Assembly: GCA_023421135.1 (NCBI GenBank)
Contig: JAEZUG010000059.1
Location: forward strand, 1 to 21,356
Source of the DNA: Candidatus Cloacimonadota bacterium
Lineage (GTDB): Bacteria > Cloacimonadota > Cloacimonadia > Cloacimonadales > Cloacimonadaceae
DNA length: 21,356 nucleotides
Reading direction: 5' to 3'
The position numbers and the translations under genes are program-made. This document shows positions 7,897 to 14,553 of this stretch, in pieces (within the stretch, counting starts at the first letter, position 1; each line of letters opens with the position of its first letter). Below the pieces are notes generated by a model. The model saw nothing but the letters and a program-made list of their open reading frames with translations. It was not told the origin of the DNA and searched no databases.

Positions 7897-7944
7897 CCTT
7901 TTGTCTCCCAGCTCCACACTGCGGGTCTTGTTACCTGTCACTGG
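7897..7944. repeat. Partial copy of the 8316-8374 repeat string
   Basis: CCTTTTGTCTCCCAGCT at 7897-7913 is an exact 17-bp match to 8316-8332. It is followed by CTTGTTACCTGTCACTGG (7927-7944), which parallels CTTGTTACTCGTCACTTG at 8347-8364. The same words therefore occur in the same order at two places about 420 bp apart, with diverged DNA between them. Confidence 0.75.
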
Positions 7945-8078
7945 TCTCTCCCAGACTAGACACGCATGAGACACCCATGTGACACCCATGTGACACCCAT
8001 GTGACACCCATGTGAAATCATGCGTGTCAGATGGGTATGAGATGCGTTTCTGTTGTGTGTCGAATTAGGGAGAGACCA
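7942..8078. repeat. 11-bp unit array with inverted units, bracketed by an 11-bp terminal inverted repeat (copy A)
   Basis: Five direct units of the type GACACCCATGT lie end to end (7959-7969 as GACACGCATGA, then 7970-7980, 7981-7991, 7992-8002, 8003-8013 identical). After four bases (8014-8017) come three inverted units: TCATGCGTGTC (8018-8028), AGATGGGTATG (8029-8039) and AGATGCGTTTC (8040-8050). Paired across the gap, successive units match at 9, 8 and 8 of 11 positions. The whole is enclosed by exact inverted repeats TGGTCTCTCCC (7942-7952) and GGGAGAGACCA (8068-8078). It can form a long imperfect hairpin with a 4-nt loop. A second copy is at 20898-20978. There are no spacers, so it is not a CRISPR array. 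Confidence 0.92.
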
Positions 8079-8225
8079 TTCAGTCCATATAGTCCACAAC
8101 TAGCATCTATTAGTTGATAACGCTTCTTCATAGCTTTGATCCGAGGAGTGGCTTCAGGTCGATGTCTGTTTACTCAAGATCGCCCCTTTCAGGGCTTTCC
8201 AGCAAACAGCTCCACATTCACCCTC

Positions 8226-8347
8226 TAATCCCTAGTCCCTAGTCCCTAATCCCTGGCGCAGCCTTTTATCTCCCAGCTATACCACTCACACTCTAGTCCC
8301 TAATCCCTGGCGCAGCCTTTTGTCTCCCAGCTATACCACTCACTTTC
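8226..8347. repeat. Heptad run plus 54-bp tandem duplication
   Basis: A run of heptads TAATCCC, TAGTCCC, TAGTCCC, TAATCCC occupies 8226-8253. From 8240 a 54-bp unit (8240-8293) is repeated directly at 8294-8347, with 51 of 54 positions identical; it contains TAGTCCCTAATCCCTGG and CTCCCAGCTATACCACTCAC. Both units end just before the dispersed CTTGTTAC word. Confidence 0.9.
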
Positions 8348-8374
8348 TTGTTACTCGTCACTTGTTACTGGTCA
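8347..8374. repeat. Dispersed word CTTGTTACTCGTCACTTG, copy near the carboxypeptidase gene
   Basis: This 28-bp phrase contains GTCACTTGTTACT (8357-8369), identical to 4025-4037, and begins with the word also seen at 7927-7944. It contains a TTG that keeps the carboxypeptidase frame open upstream, but this is repeat DNA and not a likely start. Confidence 0.75.
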
Positions 8375-8425
8375 TTTCCCAAAAGACTATTGACGAAAAA
8401 TCCCCTCTTTGGGAGTATGGTAATC

Positions 8426-9466
8426 ATGAAACAATTATACTACATTGTACGCAAAGTCTGTTTTATGCTGCTACTGGCAGCCTTGGGTTCCTGTGCCCAA
8501 AACAGCCAAAACATCTTTCCCCTGGAGCAGGTTTATCTGAGTCCTCAGAGTCTGGCAAGCTCGCTCACAGCCTTGCAGAGGGATCACAGTGATCTGTGCT
8601 CGCTGCATCTTTTGGGTTTCTCTTCAATCGAGGGCATTCCCATTCAAGCTCTTAAGATTGGTAGTGGTGCTCAGAAAGCCCTGGTGATCGGCCAGCATCA
8701 TGGAGATGAAGTGCTGGGAGTCGAGGTAGCTATGCAGATTGCAACTGAGCTTCTGGACGGCTCGGAACTCAGCCGCAGGTTGCTGCAGCATTATGAAGTG
8801 TGGATCGTTCCGACTCTGAATCCGGAAGGCTGGAGGATCGTGCGCAGTGGGGTTTACCAGTGGAAACGAAAGAATAACCGCGACACCAATGGCAATGGCA
8901 ACCTCGATGTCCGTGATGACGGGGTCGATCTGAATCGCAACTATCCGGTGTTTTGGGAACAGGATAAGCTGGTGTCAGTTAGTGATCCCTTTTTCAAAGG
9001 CTCAGCTCCGGCAAGCGAGGCGGAAACTCAGGCCATCATTGCTTTGGCGGAGCGGGTAAGATTTGAGCTGGCAGTGTTTTATCATAGCTCTTCCACAGGT
9101 ATGTATAGCGAGAAGATCTTTATGCCAGCCTACGATCGTGCAGATGCTGCTCAATCTGCTGCAATGGAAGAGCTCTCGCAGATTGTGGAGCTGTATTCCT
9201 CACAAGTGCAAAAGGACTACAGCAAGGAAGCTTACGACGTTCCCCGCGGGATGAGCTCCAAGGTCGGGAATGCGCGCAATTACTTTTTTCACACGTACGG
9301 AACCAAGGCCTTTCTGGTGGAGATAGGCGGTAAAAATCAGACCGGTAGTGCTATCGTTCATCCACCTGCCCGGATCATGCAGCAGAACCGTCTGCAGCAC
9401 TCCCGGGCTTTTCTGAATCTGCTTTACAACTCTATAAGCAGCCCCCAGGGCGAAGGAGCACAGTGA
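8426..9466 (+). CDS. M14-family zinc carboxypeptidase, predicted lipoprotein
   Basis: Predicted exported metallopeptidase that removes C-terminal residues or acts on peptidoglycan peptides. The N-terminus MKQLYYIVRK is basic, followed by a hydrophobic run and lipobox LGSC with C23 as lipid anchor. Catalytic residues are all present: H92-x-x-E95 in HHGDE, R171 in DLNRNYP, third zinc ligand H220 in FYHSSS, and base E299 in LVEIGG. An Asp/Asn-rich loop DTNGNGNLDVRDDG (153-166) looks like a calcium site and is common in this subgroup. I choose ATG 8426: GGGAG lies ten bases upstream and the signal peptide begins there. The frame is open back to a TTG at 8348 inside repeat DNA, which I reject; ATG 8417 is possible but too close to GGGAG. 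Its stop overlaps the next GTG by 4 bp. Confidence 0.92.
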   Translation: MKQLYYIVRKVCFMLLLAALGSCAQNSQNIFPLEQVYLSPQSLASSLTALQRDHSDLCSLHLLGFSSIEGIPIQALKIGSGAQKALVIGQHHGDEVLGVEVAMQIATELLDGSELSRRLLQHYEVWIVPTLNPEGWRIVRSGVYQWKRKNNRDTNGNGNLDVRDDGVDLNRNYPVFWEQDKLVSVSDPFFKGSAPASEAETQAIIALAERVRFELAVFYHSSSTGMYSEKIFMPAYDRADAAQSAAMEELSQIVELYSSQVQKDYSKEAYDVPRGMSSKVGNARNYFFHTYGTKAFLVEIGGKNQTGSAIVHPPARIMQQNRLQHSRAFLNLLYNSISSPQGEGAQ

Positions 9467-10527
9467 AGATTCTGGAAGCATTAAGGAACCCCAATTCCCA
9501 GCTCTGTGTGATGCTGGATAGCTTGTATGACGGGGTTTATATCGTTGATCCCAACCGCACCATTCTCTATTGGAACAAGGCTGCAGAGGAGCTCACCGGC
9601 TACAGCGCCGAGGAAGTTCTGGGTAAGAGCTGCCGGGACGACATCTTAAATCACATCGATGAGAATGGCATTTTGCTCTGCAGGGGAGCTTGTCCACTGC
9701 TTAAAGCCATGAATTGCCGTGGCAAGACCAGCGCCAAAGTTTATCCCAAGCACAAGCACGGCAATCGCTTCCCGGTCGAGACCCACGTTTCCACTCTTCT
9801 GGAAGAGGATGGCACACTGGTGGGAGCTGTGGAAGTATTCCGCGACATCTCGCTTCAGGAAGACTACCGGATACTGCAGGAGAAATTTAACAACATGCTG
9901 CGTAAATACGTCTCCGATGCCACCTACAGCGGTATTGAGGATGTATTGCGTTCAAACCTCAATTCATTTGATACCCGGCAGGTGGATATGAGCGTGCTGT
10001 ATCTTGATGTAGTGAGCTTTACCACCTATTCAGAGTCCAACCCTGCTACCGAAGTTGTGAAGATGCTCAATAATCTCTTTGGCATTTGCGAGGTGGTGAT
10101 CCGGGAGAACTATGGCGATATCGACAAGTTTATCGGCGATGCTGTGATGGCAGTTTTCCACGATGCCGGTGATGCCGTGCGAGCTGCTATCAAGATCTTG
10201 GAAACCGCTCTGCCGCAGATGAATGAGCAGCGGGAACAGAATGGTGAGCCGCAGATTCAGGTGAGAATCGGGATAAACTCCGGCTTGCTCTTGCAGGGAG
10301 ACGTGGGCACAGAGCAGAGACGGGACTTGACCGTGATCGGAGATACTGTGAACGTGGCAGCCCGGGTGGAAAAGGCAGCCGTTCCGGGATGTCTGATGAT
10401 CTCCGAGGCCTGCAAAGCCAGGCTGGCTCCCGCTCTGGCGGAACGTTTTGAGTATCACCACTCTGAACTACTGAAAGGCAAGACGGAAGAGATCAAGCTC
10501 TATATCTGCAAGAGCTGTAATATATAG
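9463..10527 (+). CDS. PAS domain - class III adenylate/guanylate cyclase
   Basis: Predicted cytoplasmic cAMP synthase controlled by a PAS sensor. PAS domain at ~13-132 (LDSLYDGVYIVDPNRTILYWN, then GAVEVFRDIS), containing four cysteines C57, C73, C77 and C85 in the C-R-G-A-C-P arrangement often seen in this PAS subgroup; a redox or metal role is possible but unproven. The cyclase domain (~172-354) has metal ligands D182 (LYLDVVSFT) and D226 (IGDAVMA), K222 and T290 in the positions that select adenine, and transition-state residues N297 and R301 (GDTVNVAAR). It is therefore complete and fits ATP better than GTP. The start is GTG with AAGGAG upstream, overlapping the carboxypeptidase stop (GTGA). 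No membrane segment. A likely binding protein for cAMP is not in the window. Confidence 0.93.
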   Translation: MKILEALRNPNSQLCVMLDSLYDGVYIVDPNRTILYWNKAAEELTGYSAEEVLGKSCRDDILNHIDENGILLCRGACPLLKAMNCRGKTSAKVYPKHKHGNRFPVETHVSTLLEEDGTLVGAVEVFRDISLQEDYRILQEKFNNMLRKYVSDATYSGIEDVLRSNLNSFDTRQVDMSVLYLDVVSFTTYSESNPATEVVKMLNNLFGICEVVIRENYGDIDKFIGDAVMAVFHDAGDAVRAAIKILETALPQMNEQREQNGEPQIQVRIGINSGLLLQGDVGTEQRRDLTVIGDTVNVAARVEKAAVPGCLMISEACKARLAPALAERFEYHHSELLKGKTEEIKLYICKSCNI

Positions 10528-10562
10528 CGTCATCATATTTTATAGGAAAGGAGCCGGAGAAG

Positions 10563-11039
10563 ATGAACAACAGACCAAGCTGGCAACAGTATTTTATGGA
10601 GATGGCATTTCTGGCTTCCAAGCGCAGCACCTGTCTGCGCCGGGGTGTGGGTGCCGTTCTGGTGCGGGACAATCAGGTGATCTCCACCGGTTACAATGGC
10701 AGCCCCAAAGGTGTGAGACATTGTGCAGAAGTGGGATGTATGCGTTCACAGCTCAATATCCCCTCCGGGCAGCAGCATGAGCTCTGCCGCGGTGTGCATG
10801 CTGAGCAAAACGCCATTATCCAAGCTGCAATCAACGGCAGCAGTACTCGGGAATGTGTGTTGTATTGCACGCATCAGCCCTGCAGCATCTGTGCCCGGCT
10901 GATCATCAATGCAGAGATCAGAACTGTTTATTGTGCTGAGACTTATCCCGATAAGCTGGCAGAAAGCCTCTTTGAAGAAGCCGGGGTTGAGCTGATCCAC
11001 TTTCATCGGGAGACTCAGGTGATGGAGAGATTGATTTGA
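10563..11039 (+). CDS. dCMP deaminase (ComEB-like)
   Basis: Predicted zinc enzyme converting dCMP to dUMP, supplying dTMP synthesis. The catalytic signature is HAE (79-81, with E81 as proton shuttle) and PCSIC (C107, C110) completing the zinc site. Extra Cys/His residues (C24, H53, C54, C59, H72, C75) match the second structural zinc typical of dCMP deaminases, and GYNGSPKGVRHC (43-54) is diagnostic of this subfamily against cytidine or tRNA deaminases. Length 158 is typical. ATG 10563 follows AAAGGAG at 9 bases. It lies 35 bp after the cyclase and overlaps the ECF S gene (TTGA). Functionally it has no obvious connection to the transporter, so co-transcription may be incidental. Confidence 0.93.
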   Translation: MNNRPSWQQYFMEMAFLASKRSTCLRRGVGAVLVRDNQVISTGYNGSPKGVRHCAEVGCMRSQLNIPSGQQHELCRGVHAEQNAIIQAAINGSSTRECVLYCTHQPCSICARLIINAEIRTVYCAETYPDKLAESLFEEAGVELIHFHRETQVMERLI

Positions 11040-11593
11040 AGCTGCTCAAAGGATTTTCCACCCGGGATCTGATCCTGATCGGCATCCTGGCAGCCATTGG
11101 TCTGGCGATCAAGCCGATCGTCTCTCCCATCTCCAAGGCAGTGTCCGCGCCTCTGCTATTGCCCGGAGGTTCTTTTGCCGGCGGCTTTTATATGATGTGG
11201 ATGGTGCTGGCTGTGATGCTGACCGGCAAGCCCGGAGCTGCCACGATCTTTGGAGTGATTCAGGCGGTGGTGGTGCTGGTGCAAGGTTCATTTGGCAATC
11301 ATGGAGCTCTCTCGCTGATCACCTATACGATGCCGGGTTTGGTGGTGGATGCTTTTGCCCTCTTGATTCTGGGCAGAAACAAGCTCCTGCTGCTCAATCA
11401 TCTGGTTCTGGTAGCTCTGGCCAATATGACCGGGGCGCTGCTGATGTCTCTGATCATCTTTCGTCATCCTCTGCCTCTGGTAGTGGTATCGCTCTGCACG
11501 GGGCTGGCTTCCGGGATTGTGGGCGGTTATTTGAGCTGGTTTATAGATTTTGAGCTTACAAAACTGGGTTTGAACCCCAACAAGGATAAATGA
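11036..11593 (+). CDS. ECF transporter S (substrate-binding) component
   Basis: Small integral membrane protein of 185 residues with about five to six hydrophobic segments, predicted to capture a vitamin or metal substrate for an energy-coupling factor transporter. FSTRDLILIGILAAIGLAIKP at the N-terminus and the block PGGSFAGGFYMMWMVLAVM followed by KPGAATIFG recall the YkoE/cobalt-type S families; the assignment is supported mainly by the four transporter genes that follow. The start is TTG at 11036 overlapping the deaminase stop (TTGA), with GGAGAG upstream. No riboswitch can precede it because it starts inside another gene. Substrate is uncertain: thiamine precursors are a guess from YkoE resemblance. 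Confidence 0.8.
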   Translation: MKLLKGFSTRDLILIGILAAIGLAIKPIVSPISKAVSAPLLLPGGSFAGGFYMMWMVLAVMLTGKPGAATIFGVIQAVVVLVQGSFGNHGALSLITYTMPGLVVDAFALLILGRNKLLLLNHLVLVALANMTGALLMSLIIFRHPLPLVVVSLCTGLASGIVGGYLSWFIDFELTKLGLNPNKDK

Positions 11594-12534
11594 TGCGTAA
11601 GTACAACTTGTTAATAGTTATCCTGCTGCTAGCCTTTAGCTTGCAGGGCTTTGAACTGGTGCTGAAGAATGGCGTGAGCGGGGACTTTCCCAATGCTTCC
11701 TTCACCTCTTTACCCAGAGAGGATCTGGTGACCTACCGCACTCGTGAAGAGGGCACCCGGCGGGATACCTGGCAGGGAATCCGGCTGGATAACTGGCTTA
11801 GAGAGAATGACCTGCGGGATTGGACTGTGATCCGTTTTGAATCCGACGACCGCTATCTGGTGAGTTTTGAGCAGGTGGCTTTTGACACAACATCCTGCTG
11901 GCTGATGATGCAGCAGAATGGCCGGGAATTTGCTCCGGAGGAATACCGGGTGATCTTCCCCAATCTCACGCAGAATCATTGGGTGCGCAACATCTCCCGC
12001 ATTGTGCTGGAAGACTTCCGTCCTTTGCCTCTGCCCAAGCGGATCTATCCTCTGCAGAGCCTGCTGGCGGGGCTCACTTTACACGAGAATCCCGCTCCCT
12101 TCGTAAACATCCGCGGCTACCTTTTTGAGGATATCATGCGGGCTCTGGGCAGCCGAAAGAAAGCTGAGGTAATACTCTGGACAACTGATGGTCTGAAGCT
12201 GAACCTGGAATATCCCAAGCATCTGCAGGGAGCCGTTTTGGAGCTTCATCCAGAGGGATACTATGGCTTGAAGAGTCCTCAGATCCCGGGTGGGATGTGG
12301 ATGAAACACATTATCTATGTGCAGGTGAACAAGCGTGCCATGCTGGATACCGGCTCGTTCCGTAAAGTTATTGATCTGAATGGATTGCTGAGCTGGGAAC
12401 TGGGCAGCCGTGCCAGCGTGAAGCAGTGGCTCACCCGTGGCACATCCAGGGGGAGCCTGCCGGCTTTTCTGGAAGCTCAGGGCACCGCTGCCGCACCTAA
12501 TCTGCGCTATTTCCGGATATATCCCGGGAACTGA
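11590..12534 (+). CDS. Secreted protein with two tandem sulfite-oxidase-fold-like (molybdopterin-binding-like) domains
   Basis: Function unknown. The N-terminus (MMRKYNLLIVILLLAFSLQG) is a signal peptide without a lipobox cysteine. Residues ~60-140 resemble the Oxidored_molyb / SUOX core: W61-x-G-I-x-L-x-x-W-L, then V-x-F-E-S-D-D-x-Y, a W-L-M-M-x-x-N-G strand (104-111), and P-N-L-T-x-N-H-W-V-x-N-I. Residues ~172-247 repeat the pattern: FVNIRGYLFEDIMRALG, EVILWTTDGLKL, then IPGGMWMKHIIYVQ. The internal duplication is visible by eye but diverged. I see no cysteine at the expected molybdenum-ligand position, so cofactor binding is doubtful. A third C-terminal part (~255-314) is unassigned. The ATG overlaps the S-component stop (ATGA), and it lies between S and ATPase genes, which suggests a periplasmic partner of the transporter. 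Confidence 0.7.
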   Translation: MMRKYNLLIVILLLAFSLQGFELVLKNGVSGDFPNASFTSLPREDLVTYRTREEGTRRDTWQGIRLDNWLRENDLRDWTVIRFESDDRYLVSFEQVAFDTTSCWLMMQQNGREFAPEEYRVIFPNLTQNHWVRNISRIVLEDFRPLPLPKRIYPLQSLLAGLTLHENPAPFVNIRGYLFEDIMRALGSRKKAEVILWTTDGLKLNLEYPKHLQGAVLELHPEGYYGLKSPQIPGGMWMKHIIYVQVNKRAMLDTGSFRKVIDLNGLLSWELGSRASVKQWLTRGTSRGSLPAFLEAQGTAAAPNLRYFRIYPGN

Positions 12535-12539
12535 TAGAT

Positions 12540-13220
12540 TTGCTGAGCATTTCCGGGCTCTCTGTCTCTTTTGCTCAAAGCGGAGGAGCGGAGCTGGAGG
12601 TTCTAAAAGACTTTGATCTGGAGCTGAAGGAAGGGAACTTGCTTCTGCTCAAAGCCCCTTCCGGAACGGGGAAAACCACTCTGCTCAATGCTATCAGCGG
12701 AGTGCTTCCGCAGTATATCAGGGCGGAGCTTTCCGGTACCATATTATTGAGTGTGAAGTCTCCTGAGGGCTTGCAGCAGATAGATCTGCGCAGCGTTCCT
12801 CTCTGTGACAAGCTGGAATACCTGAGCTACCAGATGGCGGAGCAGTATTATTTCTTTCCCCAGATGGAGCATGAACTGGCCTTCAGTCTGGAGAACCTGG
12901 GAATCGAGCGGGGCATCATGCAAAGCGAGATTGACCGGGTGGCGCAGTATTTTGGGCTGGATGCCAAGCTAATGCTGGATGCGGCTCATCTCTCGGGGGG
13001 AGAAGCCCGGCTGTTGAGCTGGGCGATCACCGAGCTGATCAACCCTCCTTTGGTGCTTCTGGATGAACCTTGCAGAGGTGTCTCCGGCAAGAACCTGGAG
13101 CTGCTGGCTCACTGGCTGGAATCACTGAAGGAAAGGGGCAAGATGATACTCTGCGCCGAGCATCTTGGTGCCCTGGATGCTCTGGCAGATGGGGCGATCT
13201 CTCTGGAGAAACGCACTTGA
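12540..13220 (+). CDS. ECF transporter ATP-binding protein 1
   Basis: Cytoplasmic ABC ATPase of 226 residues, predicted to pair with the next gene product and power the T/S module. Walker A is APSGTGKT (39-46), unusual in having Ala where most have Gly. The Q-loop region reads QYYFFPQMEHELAFSLENLGI (102-122), the pattern characteristic of ECF ATPases. Signature LSGGE is at 151-155, Walker B LVLLDE at 171-176 (E176 catalytic) and switch His H208. The start is TTG five bases after the upstream stop; the ribosome site is weak (GGGAA), so coupling is likely. Its stop overlaps the second ATPase start (TTGA). Confidence 0.92.
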   Translation: MLSISGLSVSFAQSGGAELEVLKDFDLELKEGNLLLLKAPSGTGKTTLLNAISGVLPQYIRAELSGTILLSVKSPEGLQQIDLRSVPLCDKLEYLSYQMAEQYYFFPQMEHELAFSLENLGIERGIMQSEIDRVAQYFGLDAKLMLDAAHLSGGEARLLSWAITELINPPLVLLDEPCRGVSGKNLELLAHWLESLKERGKMILCAEHLGALDALADGAISLEKRT

Positions 13221-13849
13221 GCACTCTAAAGATTCAGCTTCCCGGTTTCAGTTATCCCTATTCAAAGCCTCTGCTGGGGGAGATGTCTCTGGAGCTGGAC
13301 TTGGCTAAGCTGTATATTCTTCAGGGTGATAACGGGGTGGGTAAGAGTAGCCTCCTGGAGCTGATCAGCGGGCATCTGCCCTGCCGGGCTATCAGTCTGA
13401 GCCTGGATGGCAAGGAGATCAAGCCCGGAGATTCCCGGCTGTATTATCTGCCGCAGAAGGCATCTGTATCTCTACTCGCGGTGAATCCTGCCGAGGAGAT
13501 CAAGCTTTGGGCTTTGGCGCTGCGGGGCCGGGCAAGCACAGCGGAATTGGAAGCTCTGAGGGAAGCTGAGCCCTGGCGGGAGATCGGGATGCGTCCTTAT
13601 GCCAAGCTTTCATCGGGGCAGTTGCGCCTGGCTTCTCAGATGGCTTTGCCATATTTGCTCGATAGATTCTGGCTTCTGGACGAGCCTTTTGCAGGCTTGG
13701 ATACCAGCTCCAGGCAAGCTTTGCTATCATTGCTTAAGAAGAAGTTGGAGATGGGCTGTGGCGCTCTGCTGGTGAGCCACGAGGCAGCTCTTACTGGGCT
13801 GGAGAAGGCTGTAGTTATACGCTTGGAGGATGGCAGATGCATCCTCTGA
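13217..13849 (+). CDS. ECF transporter ATP-binding protein 2
   Basis: Second ABC ATPase, 210 residues from the start I choose. Walker A GDNGVGKS (37-44), signature LSSGQ (131-135), Walker B FWLLDE (151-156) and switch His H188 are intact. The signature has Ser where its partner has Gly, so the two sites of the heterodimer differ. The frame is open back to 13070, but those 49 codons are a shadow of the first ATPase (reading through its Walker B region); TTG 13217 gives the TTGA overlap with GGAGAA upstream and starts right before the first conserved strand. It overlaps the T-component gene by 13 bp. Confidence 0.9.
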   Translation: MSTLKIQLPGFSYPYSKPLLGEMSLELDLAKLYILQGDNGVGKSSLLELISGHLPCRAISLSLDGKEIKPGDSRLYYLPQKASVSLLAVNPAEEIKLWALALRGRASTAELEALREAEPWREIGMRPYAKLSSGQLRLASQMALPYLLDRFWLLDEPFAGLDTSSRQALLSLLKKKLEMGCGALLVSHEAALTGLEKAVVIRLEDGRCIL

Positions 13850-14553
13850 GCCGGGTGCTGCTGGTGTTGTGGATTACTTCACTGGCTGTTGTCCTGAGGG
13901 ATCCCTGGCTGCTTCTGGGGCTGGTGGGCTTTAGTCTGCTGCTTTCGTTGCTGCTCAGCCGCAGGCAGCTCGGTTCGTTGCTCAAATCACTCAGAGTAAT
14001 CTTCCCGGTGATCCTGAGCGTGTTTCTGATCCAAATTCTCTTCCGCCGCGGGGGTAACAAGCTGCTGGATCTGGGTCTTATCAGCATCTATAGTCAGGGG
14101 CTGGAGCTGGGGCTGGAAGTAGCTTTGAGGCTGCTGATCCTGCTCTTTTCTGCCACTCTGCTTTCGGCTTTGTCCTATGCGGAGCTGCGCCTGGCCTTGC
14201 GGTGGCTACCAGAAGAGCTGAGCTTCCTGATCTCTTATGTATTGCATCTTTTACCGAAGCTGCGGGAGCGTCTGAAGCAGGTGAGCCAGGGCTTGAGGCA
14301 ACGTGGTATCCTGCAAAAGGAGCTCTCTCTGAAAGAGAAGATCCTGGTCTATCGAATCTTAAGCCTCGCAGTGCTGGCTTCGCTGTTACAGAGCAGTGAG
14401 ATGCAGGCAATTCAGCTGGAACTGAGAGGCTTCCGAAGACAGGGAAAGAAGAGCTTTCTCTATCACCGGAAGCCGTCAGTAATGGACTTCGCTATGGTTG
14501 TAGTACTAGTAGTTCTTAGCTTTCTGTTGGCAAGTCTGCATTATCATCCTTGA
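13837..14553 (+). CDS. ecfT: ECF transporter transmembrane (T) component, CbiQ/EcfT family
   Basis: Predicted inner-membrane coupling protein of 238 residues that connects the two ATPases to the S component. Hydrophobic segments lie at about 7-40, 53-69, 94-113, 127-141, 168-184 and 214-235. The two cytoplasmic coupling motifs typical of the family, normally Ala-Arg-Gly, appear as QRG (155-157 in SQGLRQRG) and LRG (197-199 in QLELRGF). ATG 13837 follows GGAGG. It completes the S-A-A-T set, a dedicated (group I type) layout. The 3' end overlaps the convergent RND gene by 38 bp, leaving no room for an ordinary intergenic terminator. Confidence 0.9.
   Translation: MHPLSRVLLVLWITSLAVVLRDPWLLLGLVGFSLLLSLLLSRRQLGSLLKSLRVIFPVILSVFLIQILFRRGGNKLLDLGLISIYSQGLELGLEVALRLLILLFSATLLSALSYAELRLALRWLPEELSFLISYVLHLLPKLRERLKQVSQGLRQRGILQKELSLKEKILVYRILSLAVLASLLQSSEMQAIQLELRGFRRQGKKSFLYHRKPSVMDFAMVVVLVVLSFLLASLHYHP

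Larger units (their letters stand above)
7634..8425. other. Gene-free divergent intergenic region made of repeats
   Basis: Nearly 800 bp separate the divergently transcribed regulator and carboxypeptidase genes. I see no credible coding frame. The region is a patchwork of short repeated phrases, an inverted-repeat element (7942-8078), a 54-bp direct duplication (8240-8347) and dispersed words shared with 4006-4038 and 20898-20978. Each recognisable part is listed separately. No strong promoter is visible on the minus strand for the regulator: TTGACT (7681-7676) and TATAAA (7653-7648) are 22 bp apart. Confidence 0.8.

Noticed and set aside
7959..8050. CRISPR array
   Set aside because: Units are 11 bp, contiguous, without spacers and partly inverted; no cas genes are present.
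8348..8425. Upstream extension of the carboxypeptidase gene from TTG 8348
   Set aside because: The extension is translated repeat DNA, lacks a ribosome site and would bury the signal peptide behind 26 unrelated residues.
10528..11035. Riboswitch controlling the ECF transporter
   Set aside because: The S component starts inside the deaminase gene and the only nearby gap is 35 bp, too short for a TPP, cobalamin or similar riboswitch.
13070..13216. Longer start for the second ECF ATPase
   Set aside because: These codons overlap the C-terminal half of the first ATPase in another frame and show no ABC features; TTG 13217 has a ribosome site and the TTGA overlap.
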